From contig CANQZG010000019.1 in the NCBI GenBank assembly GCA_947628305.1, positions 1 to 64,000 on the forward strand: a stretch of DNA of 64,000 bases, read 5' to 3'. Of the stretch, positions 55,858-64,000 are shown one piece after another. The position numbers and the translations under genes are program-made. The notes beneath the pieces are model-generated. The model did no database searches. It saw only the letters and a program-made list of their open reading frames with translations, and was not told where the DNA came from. Position 1 is the first letter of the stretch; every line of letters begins with the position of its first letter. This stretch comes from an uncultured Muribaculaceae bacterium (GTDB taxonomy: Bacteria; Bacteroidota; Bacteroidia; Bacteroidales; Muribaculaceae).

Positions 55858-57090
55858 ATGACCAATATTGTAAAAATCTGTTCCATCACTGCAATGGTGT
55901 TTCTGCTCTCAGGTGCCGCATCCTGTAGTAAATCGATAAACTCTGATGACGTGGCCATTGAGAATGCCCGTCAACAGATGAAAGGGCAGATAGACCTGAT
56001 TGAGGAACACCCCGATACGTTCCTGAACCCGACTACATTGAAAAGCGATGGAACGCTCTTTTATTGTCCTGTGGATGACTGGCGCAGTGGTTTTTTCCCG
56101 GGCGCGATGTGGTATCTCTATGAACTGACCGGCGACGAATCCCTGTTGCCCTTGGCAGCCAAGTACACCAAGGCTGTCTCTGACGCGCAGCATGTGAGGT
56201 TCCATCACGATGTCGGTTTCATGGTGGGTTGCAGCTTCGGCAACGCATTGCGTCTGACAGGTGACACTACGACATACGCTCCGGCCATAGTGGAGGCCGC
56301 CAAGTCGCTGTGCACCCGTTTCCGTCCCGCGGCCGGGGTGATTCAGAGCTGGGATGTCGAGCCCGGTGGAGAGAGGGAGAAGAAAGGCTGGCGATGCCCG
56401 ACGATTATCGACAACGTGATGAATCTGGAATTGCTCTTTGAGGCGACACGTCTTTCAGGTGACAGTACCTATTACAATGTCGCGGTGTCACATGCCGACC
56501 GTACGCTGAAAGAGCATTTCCGTCCGAATGGAAGTTGTTACCATGTGATTGACTACGACCCTGTTTCGGGGGATGTGCGCCATCGTCAGACCGCGCAGGG
56601 GTGTTCCGATGAATCGGCATGGGCGCGAGGACAGTCATGGGCAATCTATGGCTTCACCACTGTCTACCGTTACACCGGAGACCGCCGCTATCTTGACCGT
56701 GCCGAGAAAACGTTTGACTTTGTTAAGAATCATCCCAATATGCCGTCTGACCTTGTCCCTTACTGGGACTTGGATGCGCCCGGAATTCCAGACGAACCTC
56801 GCGATGTGTCAACGGCGGCGGTCATCGCATCGGGATTATATGAGATGTGTCGTTATTGCCCCGACAAGGCTAAGGAATATAAGGCCTACGCCGATAACAT
56901 AATGAAATCACTCGCATCGGCTGATTACACCGCTCCGTTTGGCGAGAACGGCAATTTCATCCTCATGCACAGTGTTACAAGCAAACCCGCGAATGTCGAG
57001 ATTGACGTCCCGTTGAATTATGCCGATTATTATTACCTTGAGGCGTTGAAGCGTAAACGCGACCTTGAGGCCGGCAAATCGTTCAAATAA
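55858..57090 (+). CDS. Glycoside hydrolase family 88 lipoprotein (unsaturated glucuronyl hydrolase)
   Basis: The protein is 410 aa with a lipobox (LLSGAASCSK), so it is membrane-anchored. GH88 motifs: DWRSGFFPGAMWYLYELTGDE, HHDVGFMVGCSFGNALRL, IDNVMNLELLFEATRLSGDSTYY, and DESAWARGQSWAIYGF. It removes 4,5-unsaturated glucuronic acid from oligosaccharides made by polysaccharide lyases (for example from glycosaminoglycans). No lyase genes are nearby in the window. Confidence 0.92.
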   Translation: MTNIVKICSITAMVFLLSGAASCSKSINSDDVAIENARQQMKGQIDLIEEHPDTFLNPTTLKSDGTLFYCPVDDWRSGFFPGAMWYLYELTGDESLLPLAAKYTKAVSDAQHVRFHHDVGFMVGCSFGNALRLTGDTTTYAPAIVEAAKSLCTRFRPAAGVIQSWDVEPGGEREKKGWRCPTIIDNVMNLELLFEATRLSGDSTYYNVAVSHADRTLKEHFRPNGSCYHVIDYDPVSGDVRHRQTAQGCSDESAWARGQSWAIYGFTTVYRYTGDRRYLDRAEKTFDFVKNHPNMPSDLVPYWDLDAPGIPDEPRDVSTAAVIASGLYEMCRYCPDKAKEYKAYADNIMKSLASADYTAPFGENGNFILMHSVTSKPANVEIDVPLNYADYYYLEALKRKRDLEAGKSFK

Positions 57091-57113
57091 AGTAACATAC
57101 AGATGTAATAAAT

Positions 57114-57156
57114 GACCGTCGGGCCGTACTCATCGCGAGTGCGGCCCGATGTTGTT
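57114..57156 (+). repeat. Dispersed hairpin repeat, copy 1
   Basis: GACCGTCGGGCCGTACTCAT... forms a stem CGTCGGGCCG/CGGCCCGATG. A 43-nt copy with 2 mismatches occurs at 58046-58088. It follows the GH88 gene and may act as a terminator; with the second copy it flanks the outer-membrane protein gene. Confidence 0.75.
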
Positions 57157-57267
57157 AAGATAGGTTAAATTCATAGCTTGACAAAATTGTTGCTCACATT
57201 TTTGGTTATATTTGCGATTGTTAATATTCGTCAACTATTTATGCTAATCATTAATAAATTAAACCTT

Positions 57268-57387
57268 ATGAAAATTAAACCTTTACTACTGCTATCGTTA
57301 TTGTTTTGGCAATATTATAATTATGCCAATTATGCCGGAGTCGAGATTGCAGATTTTTATTTTCAACCTATAGTGATGGAGCAATGA
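57268..57387 (+). CDS. Possible small secreted peptide (39 aa)
   Basis: From the ATG at 57268: MKIKPLLLLSLLFWQYYNYANYAGVEIADFYFQPIVMEQ. It has a hydrophobic start and a 4-bp overlap with the next gene (ATGATG at 57384), so it may be a short upstream peptide of a two-gene unit. The longer track ORF (57178) starts at a TTG inside the probable promoter (TATATTTG at 57207-57214). Evidence for translation is weak. Confidence 0.35.
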   Translation: MKIKPLLLLSLLFWQYYNYANYAGVEIADFYFQPIVMEQ

Positions 57388-58022
57388 TGAAAAAGGCGAT
57401 TATCGGAATAACGATATTATTGGCAAATGTCTTGGCTGTATCGGCACAAAAGAACGAGGTGTATGTGAGTTATGGCATTGCTCCAGTATGGAATGAATTT
57501 ATGCCCGAATATATCCATTACATACCCTTTGCATCGAGTAATGAATATATGGGGGGCGTGTGGGCCGAAAGCCGTTATAAAGATTTGAAAACAACAGGTT
57601 CGATAAATGTAATGTACTTGAGGCATATCATACGCGGATTGTCCATCGGTGTATCATATTCCTACTATTCTACCACGGCAGGGTATTGGATACCACAAAA
57701 TGCGGGGTTGGAAAACCCCAAGACTCATACCCATGTAGCAATGGTGACGGGAAAGTATAAATGGCTATCTTTTAAAAGGTTGTCATTATACAGTAGGGCC
57801 GGTATCGGAGTCGTTGTCAATAAGGGAGTTTTTGATAGGAACGAAGATAAGGCACTCGACCCTGAGAATACCAGAATTGTTAAGGAGAATTCGACTCAGT
57901 TCGCATGGCAGGTATCGGGATTAGGGGTGGAATTTAAGGCCATACCGCATCTGTCGATATTCATCGAAGGCGGAGCCGGTAGCCAAGGATGCTTTCTCGC
58001 CGGATTGAAAGCCGATTTTTAG
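57384..58022 (+). CDS. Outer-membrane beta-barrel-like protein
   Basis: The protein is 212 aa. A signal peptide is clear (MMKKAIIGITILLANVLAVSAQ). Alternating aromatic-rich strands (GSINVMYLRHIIRGLSIGVSYSYYST; KYKWLSFKRLSLYSRAGIGVVVNK; FAWQVSGLGVEFKAIPHLSIFIEGG) and a terminal Phe (LKADF) are typical of small outer-membrane barrels. It lies between two copies of a hairpin repeat. Function unknown. Confidence 0.8.
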   Translation: MMKKAIIGITILLANVLAVSAQKNEVYVSYGIAPVWNEFMPEYIHYIPFASSNEYMGGVWAESRYKDLKTTGSINVMYLRHIIRGLSIGVSYSYYSTTAGYWIPQNAGLENPKTHTHVAMVTGKYKWLSFKRLSLYSRAGIGVVVNKGVFDRNEDKALDPENTRIVKENSTQFAWQVSGLGVEFKAIPHLSIFIEGGAGSQGCFLAGLKADF

Positions 58023-58045
58023 AATATATCATAATGAAAATAAAC

Positions 58046-58088
58046 GACCGTCGGGCCGTGCTCATCGCGAGTGCGGCCCGACGTTGTT
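58046..58088 (+). repeat. Dispersed hairpin repeat, copy 2
   Basis: 41 of 43 positions match 57114-57156. The perfect arms CGTCGGGCCG/CGGCCCGACG surround TGCTCATCGCGAGTG. It lies 24 bp after the barrel-protein stop. Confidence 0.75.
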
Positions 58089-58175
58089 CCTTAGCATAGG
58101 AAACTTAAACCATAAAACCAATCATTAACCAATCAATGTATCTTGTAGGGTGTCGCAAATCCCGCGGATTAACAT

Positions 58176-58263
58176 CGTAGGGACGCGCCAACGTTCGCGT
58201 CTGTTAGTTGAATATGATGATAATCCGTCACTCTTTGGACGCGCCCGTTGGCGCGTCCCTACG
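58176..58263. repeat. Inverted repeat with 18-bp perfect arms (REP/MITE-like)
   Basis: CGTAGGGACGCGCCAACG (58176-58193) and its exact complement (58246-58263) flank 52 bp, in the intergenic region before the convergent sigma-factor gene. The ACGCGCC/GGCGCGT words repeat inside. It looks like a dispersed palindromic element rather than a terminator. Confidence 0.65.
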
Positions 58264-58306
58264 AATTAGCATTAAGTCTCAATTCTGCAACCCCCTCTAT
58301 ATACTT

Positions 58307-58810
58307 TCAGCGGTAGTCGGCGAAGCGCGCCTGGAGTTTCTGCCGGGCGAAATAAATTCGGCTCTTTACCGTGCCTAACGGCAGTTGCATCCTCTCGGCG
58401 ATTTCGTTGTACTTGTACCCCTGGACATGCATGGTGAAGGGGATGCGGTAGTCGTCGGAGAACTCGTTGATTGCCGCCGAGATTTCGCCCGCGCCGAACG
58501 CCCCCTCGGGGGTCTCGAGTCCCGAGTCCTGCGACAGGTTGAGGTGGTAGAGGTCCTCGGTGCGGTCAACGACGGTGGCTGCGCGCGACACGCGGCGGTA
58601 GTTGTTGATGAAGATGTTACGCATTATGGTGAACACCCATCCCTTGAAGTTGGTGTTGTCGACGTACTTGTCGGCGTTGTCCAGGGCCTTGAGGGTGGTG
58701 TCCTGCAACAGGTCGTAGGCGTCGTCACGGTTGGAGGTGAGCATGAATGCGAAGTTGAGGAGGTTTGCCTGCAGTGACATTAGCTTTGATTCGAATTGCG
58801 GGGTTGCCAT
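58307..58810 (-). CDS. ECF-type RNA polymerase sigma factor
   Basis: The protein is 167 aa from the ATG at 58810; the track start at 58918 adds 36 unlikely residues. Sigma region 2 is FMLTSNRDDAYDLLQDTTLKALDNADKYVDNTNFKGWVFTIMRNIFINNYRR, and region 4 is PFTMHVQGYKYNEIAERMQLPLGTVKSRIYFARQKL. It directs polymerase to a small regulon. No anti-sigma gene is adjacent. This is a housekeeping-type Bacteroidetes ECF factor. Confidence 0.93.
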   Translation of the reverse strand: MATPQFESKLMSLQANLLNFAFMLTSNRDDAYDLLQDTTLKALDNADKYVDNTNFKGWVFTIMRNIFINNYRRVSRAATVVDRTEDLYHLNLSQDSGLETPEGAFGAGEISAAINEFSDDYRIPFTMHVQGYKYNEIAERMQLPLGTVKSRIYFARQKLQARFADYR

Positions 58811-59194
58811 AATCGTAAGTTTTATCGGGTTGTCTTTTAGTTTCAAACGTGGTGCCGGGGAGGTCTTTCCGTCCCGCTGACAATACAAAGGTATGGCGCG
58901 GGAACGGAAGAAAAACATTTCAATGGTTAATGGATGTTAAATGGAGGCCTTGGTGTTGAATTTATTTATAAGTAATTAAATGTCAGATAATTGCGCATTG
59001 AATGAATTGTAACAAGACTGTTACGGGGCGTTTTTGTAGTACAAAATTGTTACAGTTTTGATACAATTTTGGAGACGGCTTGTCAGTTGTCATAAAATTA
59101 GGGACAGTCAATCAAAAATATTGATTATCTTTGTCAGATGAAGTAGGAACTTTCAAGAACAGACTTCAATCACGTCAGCTTTTGTATCACAGTC
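58811..59194. other. Intergenic region between divergent genes
   Basis: 384 bp that is AT-rich in its right half. TATCTTTG at 59126-59133 (62 bp before the next ATG) is a good -7 box for the mannosyltransferase gene, but I find no clear TTG at the right distance. Promoters of the leftward sigma gene are probably in the left part. No ORF or repeat is evident. Confidence 0.5.
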
Positions 59195-59983
59195 ATGAAT
59201 GTTCAGTCCAATCAGACTTTTGATGTTTCGACGCAATTATCGGATAGCGTTGTAATCATACCCACATATAATGAAAAGGAGAATATCGCCGCGATAATCG
59301 AGGCGGTGTTGTCACTGCCTCATCAGTTTGACGTGCTGGTTATTGATGATAACTCGCCTGACGGAACAGCATCTATAGTCAAGGGGATAATAAAAGAACG
59401 TCCCGGTCGTGTACACATTGTGGAACGAGAGGGGAAATTGGGGCTCGGTACGGCTTATATCGCCGGATTTAAATGGGCGTTGGAACATGAAAATTACGGT
59501 TATGTATTTGAAATGGACGCCGATTTTTCCCATAATCCAAAGGACTTGATGGAACTTTACAAGGCATGCGCCCATGAAGGAGCCGATGTCGCAGTAGGGT
59601 CGCGGTATGTCACCGGAGTGAATGTCGTCAACTGGCCGATGGGACGTGTATTGATGTCTTATTTTGCGTCCAAGTATGTCAGGCTTGTTACCGGGATTCC
59701 GGTCAACGACACGACGGCGGGATTTGTATGTTATACCCGTCGCGTGCTTGAGGCGTTGCCACTTGACAATGTCAGGTTCAAGGGATATGCGTTCCAGATA
59801 GAGATGAAGTTCACGGCTTATAAATATGGTTTCAAAATCAAGGAAGTCCCCATTGTGTTTGTAAACCGTGTGCTGGGACAGAGCAAGATGAGTTCGGGAA
59901 TCTTCGGGGAGGCGGTCTTCGGGGTCATAAAGCTGAAGTTGAACAGCCTTTTTAAAAAATATCCCGATTACAGTAAACGGTGA
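59195..59983 (+). CDS. Polyprenol monophosphomannose synthase-like glycosyltransferase (GT2)
   Basis: The protein is 262 aa. GT2 signatures: VVIIPTYNEKENIAAIIEAVL, LVIDDNSPDGTASIV (DDxSPDGT), GLGTAYIAGFKWAL, VFEMDADFSHNPKDL, and the DPM1 motif FKGYAFQIEMKFTAYKYGFKIKEVPIVF. It moves a sugar from a nucleotide sugar to a polyprenyl phosphate carrier. No C-terminal membrane domain, as in soluble DPM1-type enzymes. It is 6 bp before the dihydroorotase gene. Confidence 0.9.
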   Translation: MNVQSNQTFDVSTQLSDSVVIIPTYNEKENIAAIIEAVLSLPHQFDVLVIDDNSPDGTASIVKGIIKERPGRVHIVEREGKLGLGTAYIAGFKWALEHENYGYVFEMDADFSHNPKDLMELYKACAHEGADVAVGSRYVTGVNVVNWPMGRVLMSYFASKYVRLVTGIPVNDTTAGFVCYTRRVLEALPLDNVRFKGYAFQIEMKFTAYKYGFKIKEVPIVFVNRVLGQSKMSSGIFGEAVFGVIKLKLNSLFKKYPDYSKR

Positions 59984-59989
59984 AATGCA

Positions 59990-61339
59990 ATGGCGCGTAA
60001 GCTGATTTATAATGCTTCGATAGTCAATGAGGGCGAGGCGTTTCATGGTTATGTCCTCATTAATGGACAATTTATAGAGGAAGTCGGGCATGGAGAGCCT
60101 TCCGTGGAACTGATAGAAGATGGTGACATCGAGAAAACCGATGCCGCCGGTGTCTACCTTATTCCCGGGTTAATCGATGAACATGTACATTTCCGTGAGC
60201 CGGGACTTACTTTCAAAGGAGATATCGAATCGGAATCCAAGGCTGCATTGGCGGGAGGTGTGACATCGTTTATCGATATGCCTAACACAGTGCCGCCAAC
60301 AGTGACTATGGAGCGTCTTGAGGAGAAAATGGCGATAGCCTCGCGCACGTCATCGGCCAACTATGGTTTCTTTATAGGGGCGACACGTCACAATATAGAG
60401 GAACTTAAGACTGTGGATTATAGCCGTGTGGCCGGGGTGAAACTATTCTTAGGGTCTTCGACCGGCGACATGGCTGTCGAGGACGCGGGAATGGTTGAAC
60501 GGATATTTGCCGAAGTGCCTGCATTGATTGCGGTTCATGCCGAGGACAACGGGGTGATTGCAGCAAATGTCGTCAATGCGAAGAAGATATATGGTGGTTA
60601 TGTTCCTGTCTCGGCTCACCCCGAGATACGCTCACGTGAGGCATGCCTACGTTCGACGGAGTTCGCTATATCCGTTGCCCGTCGCCATGGGGCGAGGTTG
60701 CATGTGATGCATATATCCACGGCCGATGAACTTGGCTTATTCACGGAGGATATTCCGATTGAAGAAAAGTGTATCACATGTGAGACATGCCCGCAATATC
60801 TGACATTCGATAGCTCGGATTATGTCACTCGTGGCGCCAGGGTCAAATGCAATCCGGCAATCAAGGATGCAGCGGACCGTGAGTCACTTGTGGAGGCGGT
60901 CGAAAGTGGCCGGATAGACACCATAGGCACCGACCATGCCCCGCATCTGCTTGTCGACAAGGAGGGGGATGCGCTTCATGCGTCATCGGGGATGCCGGTG
61001 ATTCAGTTCGCGCTCCCGTTGCTCGGACGTGTGCTCCCGATTGAAATCATAGTTACGGCTATGGCCCATAACCCGGCTAAGATATACGGGATAGACCGGC
61101 GCGGATTCATCCGTCCGGGCTACTATGCCGACATTGTAATGGTAAGGCATCTGGAGACCCCTGTGGCAATCAGTGATAAAGATGTGATAAGCCGTTGTGG
61201 CTGGACTCCGGCCGATGGGATTGAGACGCCTTTTAAGGTTGAAGCGACATGGGTTAACGGTGTGCTTTCCTACACGGCAACCCATGGATTTTTGCCGGAG
61301 TCGGCTGCCTGCCCTTTGAAATTCAGACCATCAAATTGA
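59990..61339 (+). CDS. pyrC: Dihydroorotase
   Basis: The protein is 449 aa, class I amidohydrolase. Metal ligands: DEHVHFREPG (HxH), the carbamylated Lys in AGVKLFLGSSTG, HPEIRSREAC and LHVMHIST (His), and GTDHAPHLLVDKEG (Asp). It closes the pyrimidine ring from carbamoyl-aspartate. An allantoinase-like subgroup is possible, but the DHOase pattern and length fit. Confidence 0.9.
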   Translation: MARKLIYNASIVNEGEAFHGYVLINGQFIEEVGHGEPSVELIEDGDIEKTDAAGVYLIPGLIDEHVHFREPGLTFKGDIESESKAALAGGVTSFIDMPNTVPPTVTMERLEEKMAIASRTSSANYGFFIGATRHNIEELKTVDYSRVAGVKLFLGSSTGDMAVEDAGMVERIFAEVPALIAVHAEDNGVIAANVVNAKKIYGGYVPVSAHPEIRSREACLRSTEFAISVARRHGARLHVMHISTADELGLFTEDIPIEEKCITCETCPQYLTFDSSDYVTRGARVKCNPAIKDAADRESLVEAVESGRIDTIGTDHAPHLLVDKEGDALHASSGMPVIQFALPLLGRVLPIEIIVTAMAHNPAKIYGIDRRGFIRPGYYADIVMVRHLETPVAISDKDVISRCGWTPADGIETPFKVEATWVNGVLSYTATHGFLPESAACPLKFRPSN

Positions 61340-61388
61340 ACCGAATATAATTAAACACAAAACCTAACCAACCAAAAAATTAATCACC

Positions 61389-63239
61389 ATGTTAGAGAAA
61401 ACTAATGTCAAGACCCTCGACAAGGTCGTGGTGCGTTTCTCGGGAGATTCGGGTGACGGAATGCAGCTCGCCGGGAACATTTTCACCAATGTGTCGGCCG
61501 GACTTGGCAATCAGGTTTCGACCTTTCCCGATTACCCCGCGGAAATACGTGCGCCGGAAGGCTCTTTGAGCGGTGTATCGGGATTCCAGGTGAGTGTGGG
61601 CACTGATGTACACACTCCCGGTGACAGTTGCGATGTCCTTGTCGCGATGAATCCTGCCGCTTTGAAACAGAACGTCAAGTTCCTGAAACCGGGAGGGGTC
61701 ATCATTGTGGATATCGATTCATTCAAGGAAAATGACCTTAAAAAGGCAATGTTCAAGACCGACCGCCCGTTTGAGGAACTTGGAATAAAGTCGACTGTCG
61801 TAGAGGTGCCTGTTACATCGATGACAAAGTCGGCTCTTTCCGAGAGCGGCCTTGATAACAAATCGGTGTTGAAATGTCGCAATATCTTTGCGCTCGGCCT
61901 TGTATGCTGGCTTTTTGACCGGCCTCTTGAAAGTGCCCTGCGCATGCTGAAAAATAAATTTGCCCGTAAACCGGCGATATATGACGCGAATGCGCTCGTA
62001 TTGCGTTCGGGATATGATTATGGGCATAATATCCATGCGTCAGTCCCCACCTACCGTATCGAGACCGAGGACCCGCGTCCGGGCGTGTACACCGACATCA
62101 ATGGCAACACGGCCACCGCTTGGGGACTCATCATGGCATCGGAAAAGAGCGGGCGTCCTCTTTTCCTCGGCAGTTATCCCATCACCCCTGCGACCGATAT
62201 ACTACATGAACTTGCCAAGCGCAAGGACCTTGGTGTGAAGGCAGTGCAGATGGAGGACGAGATTGCCGGTGTATGTTCGGCCATCGGTGCGTCATTTGCC
62301 GGAGACCTTGCCGTGACTTCAACGTCAGGCCCTGGTCTTGCCCTCAAAAGCGAGGGTATAGGCCTTGCCGTGATTGCCGAGTTGCCACTTGTCGTGATTG
62401 ACGTGCAGCGTGGGGGACCCTCCACAGGCCTTCCTACGAAAACCGAACAGACCGACTTGATGCAGGCTCTTTACGGCCGCAACGGAGAATCCCCTGTCGC
62501 CGTGGTCGCGCCGGCCTCTCCGACCGATTGTTTCACCATGGCGTTTGAGGCCGCACGCATAGCGATTGAACACATGACCCCTGTGATTCTGCTCTCTGAC
62601 GCGTTTATCGGGAACGGTTCATCGGCGTGGCGTGTGCCTGATGCCGATGAATATCCGGCCATCAAGCCACCCTATCTTCCCGATACAATGACCGATGGTT
62701 CGTGGCGACCCTATCAACGTGATGAAAAGAGCAAGGTGCGTTATTGGGCGATTCCCGGGACAGCGGGTGCGACACATCGCATTGGCGGTCTTGAAAAGGA
62801 CTATGAGACGGGAGCAATCTCGACCGACCCTGTCAACCATGAAAGGATGGTCCTGACGCGTCGTGAAAAAATCGCGCGAATCGCTGATGACATCCCTGCG
62901 CTTGAGGTCATCGGTGATGAAGATGCCGATACCCTGTTGTTAGGATGGGGCGGAACTTACGGACATCTCCGCACTGCGGCATCGGAACTCAACGCCTCGG
63001 GTCGCAAGGTGGCGTTCACTCATTTCCGCTATATCAACCCGATGCCGGCCAATACCGCTGAAGTTTTGAGAAGATACAAGAAAGTGATTGTGGCGGAACT
63101 GAATACAGGGCAATTTGCCGATTATCTACAGGCAAAGTTCCCCAATGTCAATATCTCGCGTGTAAATAAAATTCAAGGCCAGCCATTCCTCGTCAGCGAG
63201 GTCGTTGATGCCGTAACTAAAATCATGGAGGAGGAATAA
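61389..63239 (+). CDS. korA: 2-oxoglutarate ferredoxin oxidoreductase, alpha subunit (gamma-alpha fusion)
   Basis: The protein is 616 aa. The N-terminal gamma domain (RFSGDSGDGMQLAGNIFTN; PAEIRAPEGSLSGVSGFQV) is fused to the pyrimidine-binding alpha domain (LGSYPITPATDILHELAKRKDLGVKAVQMEDEIAGVCSAIGASFAG; GPSTGLPTKTEQTDLMQALYGRNGESPV). With KorB it converts 2-oxoglutarate to succinyl-CoA using ferredoxin. The gene pair is adjacent (2 bp), as usual in Bacteroidetes. Confidence 0.93.
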   Translation: MLEKTNVKTLDKVVVRFSGDSGDGMQLAGNIFTNVSAGLGNQVSTFPDYPAEIRAPEGSLSGVSGFQVSVGTDVHTPGDSCDVLVAMNPAALKQNVKFLKPGGVIIVDIDSFKENDLKKAMFKTDRPFEELGIKSTVVEVPVTSMTKSALSESGLDNKSVLKCRNIFALGLVCWLFDRPLESALRMLKNKFARKPAIYDANALVLRSGYDYGHNIHASVPTYRIETEDPRPGVYTDINGNTATAWGLIMASEKSGRPLFLGSYPITPATDILHELAKRKDLGVKAVQMEDEIAGVCSAIGASFAGDLAVTSTSGPGLALKSEGIGLAVIAELPLVVIDVQRGGPSTGLPTKTEQTDLMQALYGRNGESPVAVVAPASPTDCFTMAFEAARIAIEHMTPVILLSDAFIGNGSSAWRVPDADEYPAIKPPYLPDTMTDGSWRPYQRDEKSKVRYWAIPGTAGATHRIGGLEKDYETGAISTDPVNHERMVLTRREKIARIADDIPALEVIGDEDADTLLLGWGGTYGHLRTAASELNASGRKVAFTHFRYINPMPANTAEVLRRYKKVIVAELNTGQFADYLQAKFPNVNISRVNKIQGQPFLVSEVVDAVTKIMEEE

Positions 63240-63241
63240 TC

Positions 63242-64000
63242 ATGGAACCAGTTCAATATACAGCAGCCAATTATAAGAGCGACCAGTCTGTGCGTTGGTG
63301 TCCGGGTTGTGGTGACCATGCTATCCTTAATTCGTTGCACAAAGCGATGGCTACGGTAGGCGTACCACCACACAAGACCGCCGTGATTTCGGGTATCGGT
63401 TGTAGCTCTCGTCTACCATATTACATGAATACCTACGGTTTCCACACCATCCATGGCCGTGCCGCGGCGATAGCGACCGGTTTCAAGGTTGCGAGACCCG
63501 ACATGACCGTATGGCAGATTTCAGGCGACGGAGACGGTCTTGCAATCGGCGGTAACCATTTCATCCATGCCGTGCGTCGTAACATCGACATCAATATGTT
63601 GTTGCTGAACAACAAGATTTACGGTCTTACAAAAGGGCAGTACTCGCCCACAAGCGACCGTGGATTTGTGTCCAAGTCATCGCCTTACGGTACTACCGAG
63701 GACCCGTTCATTCCCGCCGAGCTTGTGTTCGGGGCGCGGGGCAATTTCTTTGCCCGTACGATTGACGTGGAGTTGCAGGTATCGCAGGAGGTGCTTGTCG
63801 CCGCCGCTCGTCACCGTGGTGCATCGGTCGTGGAGATTCTTCAGAACTGTGTCATATTCAATAACGGTATCCATAATTTCATTACTGACCGTGAACATCG
63901 CGCCGAGCGCACGATTCATCTGCGCCACGGTGAGAAGATGCTGTTCGGAAAGAACAATGAACGGGGAATTGTGCAGGATGGTTTCCTGCTCAAGGCCGTG
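63242..64000 (+). CDS. korB: 2-oxoglutarate ferredoxin oxidoreductase, beta subunit (truncated by window end)
   Basis: It begins at the ATG at 63242 (MEPVQYTAANYKSDQSVRW) and stays open to the last base (253 codons), so it continues beyond the window; the ORF track misses it. TPP-binding signatures: CPGCGDHAIL, SGIGCSSRLPYYM, ISGDGDGLAIGGNHFIHAVRRNIDIN and LNNKIYGLTKGQYSPT. It is the TPP-binding partner of KorA. Confidence 0.93.
   Translation, partial: MEPVQYTAANYKSDQSVRWCPGCGDHAILNSLHKAMATVGVPPHKTAVISGIGCSSRLPYYMNTYGFHTIHGRAAAIATGFKVARPDMTVWQISGDGDGLAIGGNHFIHAVRRNIDINMLLLNNKIYGLTKGQYSPTSDRGFVSKSSPYGTTEDPFIPAELVFGARGNFFARTIDVELQVSQEVLVAAARHRGASVVEILQNCVIFNNGIHNFITDREHRAERTIHLRHGEKMLFGKNNERGIVQDGFLLKAV

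Overview
The window is a stretch of a Bacteroidales chromosome carrying what looks like a complete, tRNA-integrated temperate siphovirus-type prophage of about 52.3 kb. Evidence for the host group: promoters of the Bacteroidetes type (TTG, 19-21 bp, TAnnTTTG), few Shine-Dalgarno sequences, a DUF4919 secreted protein, and the purC, menG, glycoside hydrolase 88 and korAB genes. A Muribaculaceae-like gut bacterium is my best guess, but this is inference.

Layout. (1) 1-1612, host: the 3' end of a 5S rRNA with its terminator, an integral membrane protein gene, a DUF4919 gene and a perfect 40-bp palindrome. (2) 1613-53933, prophage, bounded by a 15-bp direct repeat that on the right lies in the 3' end of tRNA-Ser(GCU). 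Paired TCGTGTACC repeats with a 12-bp period lie just inside both ends and are probable integrase arm sites. (3) 53920-64000, host: tRNA-Ser, purC, menG, a GH88 lipoprotein, an outer-membrane protein, an ECF sigma factor, a polyprenol-phosphate mannosyltransferase, dihydroorotase, korA and the start of korB.

Inside the prophage, the lysogeny genes (integrase, two repressor-like proteins, a secreted protein) run leftward from 4546. A rightward early promoter carries a perfect operator palindrome between its -33 and -7 elements. The early operon (4768-19.0 kb) holds small regulators, a Rad50-like ATPase, a RecT-like annealing protein, an MBL hydrolase, a replication protein, a DnaC-like loader, a Rha/Ant/KilAC antirepressor, two DNA methyltransferases, an exonuclease, MazG, SSB and a RuvC-like resolvase. 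Packaging and head genes follow: ParB-like protein, terminase, portal and a MuF-type minor head protein with metallopeptidase and papain-like C-terminal parts. A leftward accessory block (27.4-32.1 kb) includes a PAPS-reductase-family protein. Then come scaffold, capsid, tail (with a programmed -1 frameshift in the tail chaperone), tape measure, baseplate/fibre genes, a diversity-generating retroelement (DGR), and a lysis cassette of holin, GH108 endolysin and a unimolecular spanin candidate.

Main points of interest. The DGR has one template (49861-49975) and two variable repeats. One is in the adjacent fibre-like gene. The other is about 39.5 kb away in an early-operon gene of unknown function. 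Both differ from the template by 16 substitutions, every one at a template adenine. Both methyltransferase genes are out of frame at homopolymers (G8 inside motif I of the cytosine enzyme; C10 just after DPPY of the adenine/N4 enzyme), which suggests a pair of phase-variable modification genes. A 19-bp palindrome (consensus GTGTYTYATAGTRAKACAC) occurs at least eight times, always just upstream of a phage gene, and probably marks a phage-wide regulon.
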